In this document: positions 15,960 through 23,289 of the stretch, piece by piece
How positions within the stretch are numbered: the first letter of the stretch is position 1
How the letters are laid out: each line of letters begins with the position of its first letter
Source of the DNA: Streptomyces griseus
Lineage (GTDB): Bacteria; Actinomycetota; Actinomycetes; Streptomycetales; Streptomycetaceae
Length of the DNA stretch: 40,907 bases
Direction: 5' to 3'
Assembly: GCA_002154345.1 (NCBI GenBank)
Contig: MUNB01000346.1
Location: 1-40,907, forward strand
Made by a program: the position numbers and the translations under genes
The notes under the pieces: generated by a model
The model's database searches: none
Told to the model about the DNA's origin: nothing
The model's input: only the letters and a program-made list of their open reading frames with translations

Positions 15960-17039
15960 GTGCCGCGCTCATATGTCACTCGTCCGCCTGTTCCCCCGGT
16001 CGGCGAGGTGCTGCGCCGTTACCCGGGCGTGGGCGAGCCGCTCGCCTGCGAGCCGATCACCAAAGGCCTGCTGAACCACGGATACCGCGTCTCCACCACG
16101 AGCGGTTCCTATTTTCTCAAGCACCATCTCGACAAGAAGCATCTCGACGACCCCAGCGGGGAACGCGCCGCGATCGTGCGCCAGCACCGCGCCACCCAGC
16201 GCCTGAAGTCGCTCGGCGTGCCCGTCGTACCGCCCTTGACGGACACCCGGGGCGACACCGTCACCGTGATCGGCGAACGGTGCTACGCCCTCCACCCCTG
16301 GGTCAACGGCCTCCACCGGGTCGGGGCCCAGCTGACGCTCGCCCAGTCGCAGCGGCTCGGAACGCTCCTGGGGACCGTGCACACCGGCCTGGAGCAGGTG
16401 ATGGCGCCGCGCGACGGCCCGCGTCCGGCGCGAGAGCCCGCCCGGCCGGGGCACCGCAGCCCGGACGCCGCCGACACCTTCGCGCTGATCGACGACCTGC
16501 TGGCCGCCGCGCGCGGGCAGAGCGGCCGGGACACCCCGCGCGACGCCTTCGACGAACTCGCCGTGCACCGGCTCGTGGAGCGCCGCGCCCTGCTCGAACA
16601 GCACGCCCACCGCCGCCCGCCCACGCCGGACGGGCCGGCCACGGGGTGGGTGCACGGCGACTTCCACCCGCTGAACCTGCTCTACCGGGGCGCCGATCCG
16701 GTCGCGATCGTGGACTGGGACCGGCTGGACGTACAGCCGCGCGCCGAGGAGGCGGTACGGGCGGCGGCGATCTTCTTCGTCCGGCCGACCGGCGAGCTGG
16801 ACCTCGCGAAGGTCCGGGCGTACGCCCGCGCGTACCGGCGGGCCGCCGGGGCGGGGGCGGCGGAGCTGGCGGCGGCGGTGCACCGGGTGTGGTGGGAGCG
16901 GCTCAACGACTTCTGGATACTCCGCTGGCGCTACCGCCTCGACGACCGCAGGGCCGACCCGCAGTTCCCCGCGGTGTCGGCCCTGGCGGTGTGGTGGACG
17001 CGGGAGTACGAGGCGGTGTGCGCGGCCTTCACGGAGTGA
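15960..17039 (+). CDS. Phosphotransferase, aminoglycoside/choline kinase fold
   Basis: This 359-residue protein starts with GTG at 15960 and has no strong ribosome binding site, so the start is uncertain by a few codons. It has the APH/choline kinase fold: an N-lobe with ITKGLLNHGYRV and a Lys in YFLKHH (about 50-57) for ATP binding, the catalytic Brenner motif HGDFHPLNLLY (about 227-237), and the metal-binding DWDRLD (about 248-253). This is the homoserine kinase II-like/YcbJ-type arrangement. It should phosphorylate a small hydroxylated molecule; the substrate is unknown and there is no direct link to resistance. Its stop faces a kinase gene on the other strand, with a hairpin between. Confidence 0.85.
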   Translation: MPRSYVTRPPVPPVGEVLRRYPGVGEPLACEPITKGLLNHGYRVSTTSGSYFLKHHLDKKHLDDPSGERAAIVRQHRATQRLKSLGVPVVPPLTDTRGDTVTVIGERCYALHPWVNGLHRVGAQLTLAQSQRLGTLLGTVHTGLEQVMAPRDGPRPAREPARPGHRSPDAADTFALIDDLLAAARGQSGRDTPRDAFDELAVHRLVERRALLEQHAHRRPPTPDGPATGWVHGDFHPLNLLYRGADPVAIVDWDRLDVQPRAEEAVRAAAIFFVRPTGELDLAKVRAYARAYRRAAGAGAAELAAAVHRVWWERLNDFWILRWRYRLDDRRADPQFPAVSALAVWWTREYEAVCAAFTE

Positions 17040-17057
17040 AGCGGTGCGTCAACGCGC

Positions 17058-17094
17058 GAGCCCGGCGCGCGCCACTGGGGCGTGCGCCGGGCTC
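17058..17094. terminator. Hairpin between convergent genes
   Basis: Fourteen-base arms (17058-17071, GAGCCCGGCGCGCG; 17081-17094) pair fully in RNA if one G-U wobble is allowed, around a 9-nt loop. It lies between the convergent phosphotransferase and Ser/Thr kinase genes, so it could serve both. Confidence 0.7.
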
Positions 17095-17119
17095 AGAGGT
17101 GATGCGATGCGGTGGCGCG

Positions 17120-18715
17120 TTACCCCGCCGTGGCACCCACAGAGGTGTCTCCGGGCGTCGTGCCCGTACCGCCGTCCTCCCCGCCTGCCCCGCCCTCGAC
17201 GGCGCCGCCCGGGGTGCCGGGGTCGGTGCTCGGACCGGTCGGATCGCCGGTGGGCTCGCCGCTGCTGCCCTCGTTCGTGCTGCCGTCCGACGTCCCGGCG
17301 TCCGTGTCGGTCGGCGTCGGGGACGGGCTGAACGTGGGCTCGCTCGGGGTCGGGTCCGGGGTCCACGGCGGCGGGTTCGGCTCGGTCTGGCCACCGCTGG
17401 TGGTGTCCGGCTCCTCCGGCTCGTCGCTCTCCTCCTCGGACGGCTCCTCCGAGGGCTCCTCCTCGGACTGGCTGACCGAGGTGGACGGGGTGACCGGGTC
17501 CTTCTCCTTGCCGCCGTCGCCCTGCGCCGCGTTGAGGGCGAACGCGACGCCCGCGCCGATCGCGATCAGGGCCAGCAGGACGAAGAGCCACATCTTGCCG
17601 CGCCCGCCGGAGCGCCGCTGCCCGCCGCCACCGTCGTAACCGCCGTCGTCCGGGTTGTACGGCGGCAGGATCGGGCCCTGCGAGGTGTCGCCGTGCATCG
17701 GGTGGCCCGTGCCCATCGCGCGGGTGGAGCCGGTCATCCCGTGCGGCGGAGTCTGGCCGCCCTCGTGCAGCGTGACCGGGCCGGTGTTCCAGGTGCCCGT
17801 GTGACCGCCCTGCACCTGGAGCATCTGCAGGCTGTACTGGACGAGCCCGCGCATCTCCTCGGCACTCTGGAACCGGTCGTCCGGGTCCTTCGCCAGCGAG
17901 CGCATCACCATCCCGTCCAGCTCCGGCGGCACCACGTCCGAGACCTCGGACGGCGGCACCGGGATGTCCTGGACGTGCTGGTAGACCACCGAGAGCGGGG
18001 TCTCGCCGGTGAACGGGGGCCGCAGCGCGAGCAGCTCGTAGAGCAGGCAGCCGGTGGCGTACAGGTCGGACCGGTGGTCGACGGCCTTGCCGAGCGCCTG
18101 CTCGGGGGAGAGGTACTGCGGGGTGCCCATGACCATGCCGGTCTGGGTCATCGTCGACTGTGCGCCGTGCAGCGCGCGGGCGATGCCGAAGTCCATCACC
18201 TTGACCGCGCCGGAGTCCGTGATGATCACGTTGGCGGGCTTGATGTCCCGGTGCACGATGCCGTGCTGGTGCGAGTACGCCAGGGCCTCCAGCACGCCCG
18301 AGACGATGATCAGCGCCTGCTCGGGCGGCGGGGCCTCGGCGGTCAGGAGGAGGTCGCGGATGGTGCGGCCCTCGACCAGCTCCATCACGATGTACGGGAC
18401 GGTCTGGCCGCCCACGACGTCCTCGCCGGAGTCGTACACGGCGACGATCGCGTGGTGGTTGAGGCCCGCGACGGACTGTGCCTCGCGGGTGAAGCGGGCC
18501 TTGGAGACCGGGTCCTCGGCCAGGTCGGAGCGGAGCAGTTTCACCGCGACCGTCCGTCCGAGCCGGACGTCCTCCGCCGCGTAGACCTCCGCCATGCCGC
18601 CCCGGCCGAGCCGGTGGGTCATCCGGTAACGTCCGTCACCGACGACGCCGCCGACGCCCCAGGAGTCGGTGCCATCCGAAACTCCGCCGCCGTTTGCTTC
18701 GGAATCGGGTGCCAT
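17120..18715 (-). CDS. Membrane Ser/Thr protein kinase (PknB-type), no PASTA
   Basis: This 531-residue protein starts at the ATG at 18715, with GCGAGG upstream. The kinase domain (about 28-290) has the glycine loop LGRGGMAEV (36-44), ATP-binding Lys59, catalytic HRDIKPAN (Asp157), and DFG at 175-177, followed by MTQTGMVMGTPQYLSPEQ, the activation loop with its phosphorylatable Thr residues. One membrane helix spans about 375-394. The outer domain of about 135 residues is acidic and Pro/Ser/Thr/Gly-rich, with no PASTA repeats, so it may be a wall-spanning stalk. It is divergent from a second kinase across 359 nt. From memory the pair resembles SCO3820/SCO3821. Substrates are unknown. Confidence 0.93.
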   Translation of the reverse strand: MAPDSEANGGGVSDGTDSWGVGGVVGDGRYRMTHRLGRGGMAEVYAAEDVRLGRTVAVKLLRSDLAEDPVSKARFTREAQSVAGLNHHAIVAVYDSGEDVVGGQTVPYIVMELVEGRTIRDLLLTAEAPPPEQALIIVSGVLEALAYSHQHGIVHRDIKPANVIITDSGAVKVMDFGIARALHGAQSTMTQTGMVMGTPQYLSPEQALGKAVDHRSDLYATGCLLYELLALRPPFTGETPLSVVYQHVQDIPVPPSEVSDVVPPELDGMVMRSLAKDPDDRFQSAEEMRGLVQYSLQMLQVQGGHTGTWNTGPVTLHEGGQTPPHGMTGSTRAMGTGHPMHGDTSQGPILPPYNPDDGGYDGGGGQRRSGGRGKMWLFVLLALIAIGAGVAFALNAAQGDGGKEKDPVTPSTSVSQSEEEPSEEPSEEESDEPEEPDTTSGGQTEPNPPPWTPDPTPSEPTFSPSPTPTDTDAGTSDGSTNEGSSGEPTGDPTGPSTDPGTPGGAVEGGAGGEDGGTGTTPGDTSVGATAG

Positions 18716-19074
18716 CAGTCCTCGCCGTCGTATCTGTCCGCGCGTCCGCGGGTTCTCACGGTGCCTTGCTGCACTTGCTGCATTGCCACGTCACGCTACA
18801 GCCTCCGCCGGACACCCCGGTTCCGCCGCGGAAGGATCATCGGACCGCCCGGCGCGTCCTACACCTGAATTTGATGCGTTTCCTGTAACGCTTCCGAGAC
18901 GCTTCTTGTGCGTAGGGTCACGGAACGGGCACCCGGCTTGACGTGTCGGACCCCTACGGCAGACTTGGCGCGTAATCGCGTTGTACGGAACCGCGTCGCA
19001 CGCAATCACGTCAGACAGAAACTGTCAGGCAGAACATCGCGTGCCACCGCGCGCCGCCGAGGGGGATGCAAGTC
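18716..19074. other. Shared regulatory region between two divergent kinases
   Basis: There are no convincing genes in these 359 nt; short open frames here lack codon bias and ribosome binding sites. One candidate promoter faces the plus-strand kinase. The segment 18870-18900 is slightly AT-richer (TGAATTTGATGCGTTTCCTG) and may hold the promoter for the minus-strand kinase, but I could not define it. Confidence 0.55.
18938..18965 (+). promoter_or_regulatory. Candidate promoter for the PASTA-type kinase gene
   Basis: TTGACG (18938-18943), 16 nt, then CAGACT (18960-18965) resembles a vegetative sigma HrdB promoter (TTGAC, about 17 nt, TAGAPuT). It would give a leader of about 100 nt before the ATG at 19075. 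The -10 match is only fair. Confidence 0.45.
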
Positions 19075-20727
19075 ATGAGCCAGGACGGCGCACAGGGCCG
19101 CTACGCGGGCGGGGCGGTCGCGGGCGGCCGCTACCAGCTGCGCGACCTGCTCGGCGAGGGCGGGATGGCATCCGTCTACCTGGCCTACGACTCCGCCCTG
19201 GACCGCCAGGTCGCGATCAAGACCCTGCACACCGAGCTCGGCCGCGAGCAGTCCTTCCGCGAGCGCTTCCGGCGCGAGGCGCAGGCCGTCGCCAAGCTCC
19301 AGCACACCAACATCGTCTCCGTCTTCGACACCGGCGAGGACGAGCTCGGCGGTGCGCTGATGCCGTACATCGTCATGGAGTACGTCGAGGGGCAGCCGCT
19401 CGGCTCGGTGCTGGCCACCGACATCCGCGATCACGGCGCGATGCCGGCCGACAAGGCCCTCAAGGTGACGGCGGACGTGCTCGCCGCCCTGGAGACCAGC
19501 CACGAGATGGGCCTGGTCCACCGGGACATCAAGCCCGGCAACGTGATGATGACCAAGCGCGGCGTCGTCAAGGTGATGGACTTCGGCATCGCCCGCGCCA
19601 TGCAGTCCGGCGTCACCTCGATGACCCAGACCGGCATGGTCGTCGGCACCCCGCAGTACCTCTCCCCCGAGCAGGCCCTGGGCCGCGGCGTCGACGCCCG
19701 CTCCGACCTGTATTCGGTCGGCATCATGCTCTTCCAGCTGCTCACCGGCCGGATCCCGTTCGACGCGGACTCGCCGCTGGCCATCGCGTACGCGCATGTG
19801 CAGGAGGAGCCGGTCGCGCCCTCCAGCATCAACCGGGCGGTCACCCCGGCGATGGACGCCCTCGTCGCCCGCGCCCTCAAGAAGAACCCGAACGAGCGCT
19901 TCCCGAGCGCCGCCGCGATGCGCGACGAGATCGCCCGGGTGCTGAACGCCTCCGGCGGCCAGTCCGGCGCCCCGGTGATCGTGGCCGGGGGCGGGCCCGC
20001 CAACAGCGGTTCCGGTGTCGGTTCGGCGGTGTTCCCGCCGGTCGACCAGAGCACCCCGGCGCCGCACAGCGTGCAGACGCCGTACCAGCCGCATCCGCAG
20101 CACCAGCAGCCCCACCAGCCCGGCCCGTACAGCCAGCCGACCCCGGCGCCCACGCCGAGCTACGGCTACCCGCAGTCCGGCCAGGTCCAGGGCTACCCGA
20201 CCCCGGGCCCCCTGTCGCACCAGACCCCGCCGCCGTACTCGATCAGCCCGCAGCACTCCACGGCCGTCGGCACCACCGACCGCGGCGGCTCGAAGCGGAA
20301 CATGCCGGTCATCGTCGGCTCGATCGTCGTCGCCCTGCTGGCCATCGGCGGCCTGATCACCGCCATCGCCCTCCAGGGCAAGGACGACGAGGCGGGCAAG
20401 GGCGGCGAGACGGGCACGGGCACCGAGCAGGTGGAGGGCTACCGCCCGCCGGAGCGCAACCGCACGATGAAGGACACGGAGTGCTCCGGCGCGTCCGAGG
20501 ACTCCAACGACCCGAAGAAGGTCCGCGCGCCCAGCTTCATCTACAAGGACATCCTGTCGGCGAAGGCGTGCGCCGCCGCCGCCGGCTGGACGATCAAGGA
20601 GATCGAGGAGCCGGGCAACACGTACGCCGACGGCCAGGTCGTCGGTCAGTTCCCGTCCTCCGGTGCGGCGGTCGACGAGCGCGGCGCCCACTTCGAGCTG
20701 AAGGTCTCCACCGGCAAGCCTTCCTGA
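19075..20727 (+). CDS. Membrane Ser/Thr protein kinase with C-terminal PASTA-like domain
   Basis: I chose the ATG at 19075 because the run GAGGGGGA (19059-19066) sits at proper spacing; an ATG at 19066 overlaps that run. The product has 550 residues. Kinase domain about 18-280: LGEGGMASV glycine loop, Lys49, HRDIKPGN (Asp151), DFG at 169-171, and MTQTGMVVGTPQYLSPEQ. A Pro/Gln/Tyr/His-rich juxtamembrane linker follows (about 330-400). The membrane helix is near 411-433. A single PASTA-like domain lies at about 485-548 (FIYKDILSAKACAAAAGWTI...GQVVGQFPSSGAAV). PASTA domains sense muropeptides or lipid II, so cell-wall signalling is likely. It is transcribed away from the other kinase. Confidence 0.92.
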   Translation: MSQDGAQGRYAGGAVAGGRYQLRDLLGEGGMASVYLAYDSALDRQVAIKTLHTELGREQSFRERFRREAQAVAKLQHTNIVSVFDTGEDELGGALMPYIVMEYVEGQPLGSVLATDIRDHGAMPADKALKVTADVLAALETSHEMGLVHRDIKPGNVMMTKRGVVKVMDFGIARAMQSGVTSMTQTGMVVGTPQYLSPEQALGRGVDARSDLYSVGIMLFQLLTGRIPFDADSPLAIAYAHVQEEPVAPSSINRAVTPAMDALVARALKKNPNERFPSAAAMRDEIARVLNASGGQSGAPVIVAGGGPANSGSGVGSAVFPPVDQSTPAPHSVQTPYQPHPQHQQPHQPGPYSQPTPAPTPSYGYPQSGQVQGYPTPGPLSHQTPPPYSISPQHSTAVGTTDRGGSKRNMPVIVGSIVVALLAIGGLITAIALQGKDDEAGKGGETGTGTEQVEGYRPPERNRTMKDTECSGASEDSNDPKKVRAPSFIYKDILSAKACAAAAGWTIKEIEEPGNTYADGQVVGQFPSSGAAVDERGAHFELKVSTGKPS

Positions 20728-20742
20728 ACCTCCGCCGGTACG

Positions 20743-20772
20743 TCGGACACCGCCCGGCCGGGCGGTGTCCGA
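20743..20772. terminator. Perfect 30-bp palindrome, probable terminator
   Basis: The arm TCGGACACCGCCCGG (20743-20757) is followed immediately by its exact complement (20758-20772). It lies 15 nt after the kinase stop, so a rho-independent-like hairpin is the simplest reading. A protein-binding palindrome cannot be excluded. Confidence 0.75.
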
Positions 20773-20814
20773 AGGTGATCGTTACGGGTCCACGGATCTC
20801 GCCGGATCTTCGTC

Positions 20815-20838
20815 GTGGACCGGTAAGTGGACCGGTAA
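20815..20838. repeat. 12-bp tandem repeat
   Basis: GTGGACCGGTAA occurs twice back to back, between the kinase terminator and the next gene. Just downstream, GCCCCTG (20842-20848) and CAGGGGC (20881-20887) form a wide inverted repeat. The function is unknown. Confidence 0.6.
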
Positions 20839-20905
20839 AGAGCCCCTGACTTCCGGATACCGCGTCCGGGATGCCGGATACAGGGGCCCGTGTGACGCTG
20901 ATCTC

Positions 20906-21652
20906 ATGGCTCCAGGACTTCCGGCCGCATGGCCGTCGAGGTGTGCGGTCTGTCTGCTGGCGGCGGTCGGAGCGGCGCTGGGGCCGTCGGCGGTCTCCGC
21001 CCACGGTTCGTCGGCGCCCGACGGTCCGCCGTCCGTGACCGCCACGGTCCCCGGCACGTCGGGTCCCGCCGCCACCGCGCCCGCCGGCCCGTCCTCCCCG
21101 GCCCCTCCGCCGTCCGCCCCGTCGGGCTCCACGTCCCCCTCGACGCTTCCTTCCGCCCTGCCCCTGCCGTCCGGCGTTCCGGTCCCCGGAGTATCGGGGA
21201 CCGGCCCGGTCCCGTCCTCCCCGGTGGCGACCGGGCACGACGCGCAGGCCCCCGCCGGGCCCGGAGCCGACCCTCCGGAACCCTCCTCCTCCGCTTCCGC
21301 TTCTCCCGACGTCTCCGGCTCGACCGCCCCGCTGGCCGGGCGCGAGGCCGGGGCCGGGAAGGAGCGACCCGGGCGTTCGCTGTCGCCGTTGGAGCAGGCG
21401 CGGGCCGAGGATCCCGAGGATCCCGTCGAGCAGCCTGAGCCCGAGGAGGCCGAGGAGCCGGTCGTGGACGCCGTCGACCTGCCCGTTTCCCCTCCGCCGT
21501 CCGATGCCTTCACCGATCCGGGGCAGCGGTCCGTGCAGGCGCTGGACGCCGCGGACGTGCGCCGGGTGCAGCAGGTCTCGCTCGGTTCGGGCATCGCCCT
21601 GGTCGGTCTGGGGCTCGGCTTCCTCGCGTTCCGTATGCGCCGCGCGAACTGA
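20906..21652 (+). CDS. Pro/Ser-rich single-pass surface protein
   Basis: I do not recognise a characterised family. From the ATG at 20906 the product has 248 residues; the start has no clear ribosome binding site. The N-terminus (about 1-32) looks like a signal peptide ending near VSAHG. Residues 33-160 are low-complexity Pro/Ser/Thr/Gly sequence typical of wall-spanning stalks. Residues about 165-215 are acidic (DPEDPVEQPEPEEAEEP). A membrane helix lies at about 222-242 (SLGSGIALVGLGLGFLAF), followed by a basic RMRR tail that would keep the C-terminus inside. There is no LPXTG sortase signal. Its position next to a surface-sensing kinase allows, but does not show, a functional link. Confidence 0.65.
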   Translation: MAPGLPAAWPSRCAVCLLAAVGAALGPSAVSAHGSSAPDGPPSVTATVPGTSGPAATAPAGPSSPAPPPSAPSGSTSPSTLPSALPLPSGVPVPGVSGTGPVPSSPVATGHDAQAPAGPGADPPEPSSSASASPDVSGSTAPLAGREAGAGKERPGRSLSPLEQARAEDPEDPVEQPEPEEAEEPVVDAVDLPVSPPPSDAFTDPGQRSVQALDAADVRRVQQVSLGSGIALVGLGLGFLAFRMRRAN

Positions 21653-21697
21653 GCGTCGCGCCCCGCGGATCCACCCCCTCCCGGCGGCCGTCGCGAC

Positions 21698-21733
21698 TTG
21701 CCAGGACGAACATACTCGGTATACATACTCAGT
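21698..21733 (+). promoter_or_regulatory. padR promoter
   Basis: TTGCCA (21698-21703), 16 nt, then TATACA (21720-21725) is a good vegetative-type promoter. The -10 is so close to the ATG at 21734 that transcription would begin at or next to the start codon, consistent with a leaderless mRNA and with the absence of a ribosome binding site. Confidence 0.6.
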
Positions 21734-21736
21734 ATG
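21711..21736. promoter_or_regulatory. Tandem PadR operator overlapping the padR start codon
   Basis: There are two adjacent palindromes: ATACT-C-GGTAT (21712-21722, one mismatch) and the perfect 13-mer CATACT-C-AGTATG (21724-21736), whose last bases are the ATG. Centre spacing is 13 bp. They cover the -10 element, so binding would block transcription. PadR proteins commonly bind ATAC/GTAT-type palindromes at their own promoters. Confidence 0.65.
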
Positions 21737-22357
21737 TCCATTCGCCACGGCCTGCTGGCCCTGCTGGAACGGGGCCCGCGTTACGGGTCCCGGCTCCGCA
21801 CCGAGTTCGAGTCGCGCACCGGCTCCACCTGGCCCCTGAACGTCGGGCAGGTCTACACGACGCTCAGCCGCCTGGAACGTGACGGCATGATCGTCCAGGA
21901 CGGTACGGACGACGCCGGGCACGACCTCTACGCCATCACCGACGACGGCCGCGCCGAGCTCCGCACCTGGTTCGAGACGCCCGTGGACCGCACCAGTCCG
22001 CCCCGCGACGAGCTGGCCATCAAGCTCGCCATGGCCGTCGGTGCGCCGGGCGTCGACATCCGCGACGTCATCCAGTCCCAACGCCACCACACGCTCCAGG
22101 CGATGCAGGACTACACCCGGCTCAAGGCCCAGGCCCTGGCCGACATCCCGGCCAACCGGGACGAGGTCGCCTGGCTGCTCGTCGTGGAGCAGCTGATCTT
22201 CCAGGCGGAGGCCGAGGCCCGCTGGCTGGACCACTGCGAGTCCCGCCTCGTCCGCCTCGCCGAGGCCGCCGCCGTCGAGCCCACCGAGGAGCCCGGCCCC
22301 GCGGCCACCCGCGGCCCGGCCCGCTCACTGGCCGGCCGCATCCGCTCCCGGCGCTGA
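21734..22357 (+). CDS. PadR-family transcriptional repressor
   Basis: The protein has 207 residues from the ATG at 21734. A TTG at 21698 is in frame but sits in the -35 element, so I reject it. The N-terminal winged helix (about 1-80) has the PadR pattern RHGLLALLERGPRYGSRLR...NVGQVYTTLSRLERDGMI, then YAITDDGRAEL. The C-terminal half (about 95-180) is the PadR helical dimerisation domain. PadR proteins are usually ligand-relieved repressors of efflux genes. The ABC transporter genes follow on the same strand after 149 nt. An Arg-rich tail (GRIRSRR) ends the protein. The effector is unknown but is probably a substrate of the exporter or a membrane-active compound. Confidence 0.92.
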   Translation: MSIRHGLLALLERGPRYGSRLRTEFESRTGSTWPLNVGQVYTTLSRLERDGMIVQDGTDDAGHDLYAITDDGRAELRTWFETPVDRTSPPRDELAIKLAMAVGAPGVDIRDVIQSQRHHTLQAMQDYTRLKAQALADIPANRDEVAWLLVVEQLIFQAEAEARWLDHCESRLVRLAEAAAVEPTEEPGPAATRGPARSLAGRIRSRR

Positions 22358-22400
22358 CGCCGGCACGCCCGGCCCGGCCGGTGCCGGTCCGCCGTCACCC

Positions 22401-22461
22401 GTGATGCCGGTCCCGGTCCGGCCGTCACCCGTAACGCGTGATGCCGGTCCCGGTCCGGCCG
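22401..22461. repeat. 24-bp direct repeat between padR and the ABC genes
   Basis: An identical 24-bp unit beginning GTGATGCCGGTCCCGG occurs at 22401-22424 and 22438-22461 (period 37). The spacer also shares GCCGTCACCCGT with sequence at 22391-22402, so the block looks like a short slipped duplication of about 35 bp. It lies upstream of the ABC ATPase start. Effects on expression are unknown. Confidence 0.75.
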
Positions 22462-22506
22462 CCGCCCACACCTGACCCAGTCCGTTCCTAGGGGGAACCA
22501 CCCGTC

Positions 22507-23289
22507 ATGCCCTCGTCCGCCACACCCCCGCCCCCGCCGTCCTCCGGGACGCCCGGCGGCAGCCCCGTACTCGAACTGCGGGCGCTGACCCGTACCCACG
22601 GCTCCGGCATCGCCGAGGTGCACGCCCTGCGCGGAATCCACCTCTCCGTCCACCCGGGCGAACTGGTCGCCGTGATGGGCCCCTCCGGCTCCGGCAAGTC
22701 CACCCTGCTGACCCTGGCCGGCGGGCTCGACACCGCCACCAGCGGCCAGGTGGTCATCGAGGGCCAGGACATCGCCGCCCTCGGCCCCAAGGGGATGGCC
22801 GCCCTGCGCCGCCGCAGCGTCGGCTACGTCTTCCAGGACTACAACCTCATCCCCGCCCTGACCGCCGCCGAGAACATCGCGCTGCCCCGCGAACTCGACG
22901 GCGTCTCCGTGCGCAAGGCACGCAAGGAGGCCCTCGCCGCGCTGGCCGAGATGAAGCTGGCGGAGATCGCCGACCGCTTCCCCGACGAGATGTCCGGCGG
23001 CCAGCAGCAGCGCGTCGCCATCGCCCGCGCCCTCGTCGGCGACCGACGCCTCGTGCTGGCCGACGAACCGACCGGAGCACTCGACTCCGAGACCGGCGAG
23101 TCCGTCCTCGCCCTGCTGCGCACCCGCTGCGACCAGGGCGCGGCCGGCGTCATGGTCACCCACGAGCCCCGTTACGCGGCCTGGGCCGACCGGGTCGTCT
23201 TCCTCCGGGACGGCTCGATCGTCGACCAGACGCTCACCACCGGAGCCGACTCCCTCCTCTCCGCCGGAACCGCCGAGGCCGCCACGTGA
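22507..23289 (+). CDS. ABC transporter ATP-binding protein (MacB/LolD type)
   Basis: This 260-residue protein starts at ATG 22507 with GGGGGAA about 10 nt upstream. It carries Walker A GPSGSGKST (58-66), Q-loop Gln110 in YVFQDYN, the signature SGGQQ (163-167) and Walker B LVLADE (182-187) followed by PTGALD. The FQDYNLIPALTAAENI and MSGGQQQRVAIARAL segments are typical of type VII (MacB/LolD/FtsE) transporters, which do mechanical work on periplasmic or membrane substrates rather than classic transport. It is coupled by a 4-nt GTGA overlap to the FtsX-type permease gene. It is probably under PadR control. Confidence 0.94.
   Translation: MPSSATPPPPPSSGTPGGSPVLELRALTRTHGSGIAEVHALRGIHLSVHPGELVAVMGPSGSGKSTLLTLAGGLDTATSGQVVIEGQDIAALGPKGMAALRRRSVGYVFQDYNLIPALTAAENIALPRELDGVSVRKARKEALAALAEMKLAEIADRFPDEMSGGQQQRVAIARALVGDRRLVLADEPTGALDSETGESVLALLRTRCDQGAAGVMVTHEPRYAAWADRVVFLRDGSIVDQTLTTGADSLLSAGTAEAAT

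Noticed and set aside
15960..17039. Antibiotic-resistance call for the APH-fold kinase
   Set aside because: The fold is shared by choline, homoserine and sugar kinases, and nothing nearby suggests resistance.
16280..18868. Very long plus-strand open frame (862 codons) across the phosphotransferase and kinase genes
   Set aside because: It runs antisense to a complete Ser/Thr kinase and out of frame with an APH-type kinase. Its Arg/Gly/Ala-only composition is the usual shadow of GC-rich coding sequence.
18981..20849. Overlapping plus-strand frame over the PASTA kinase
   Set aside because: It is Arg/Pro/Gly-rich and out of frame with the kinase, which has every catalytic motif.
21698..21733. 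TTG start extending PadR by 12 residues
   Set aside because: The codon coincides with a good -35 element, there is no ribosome binding site, and the family starts at the later ATG.
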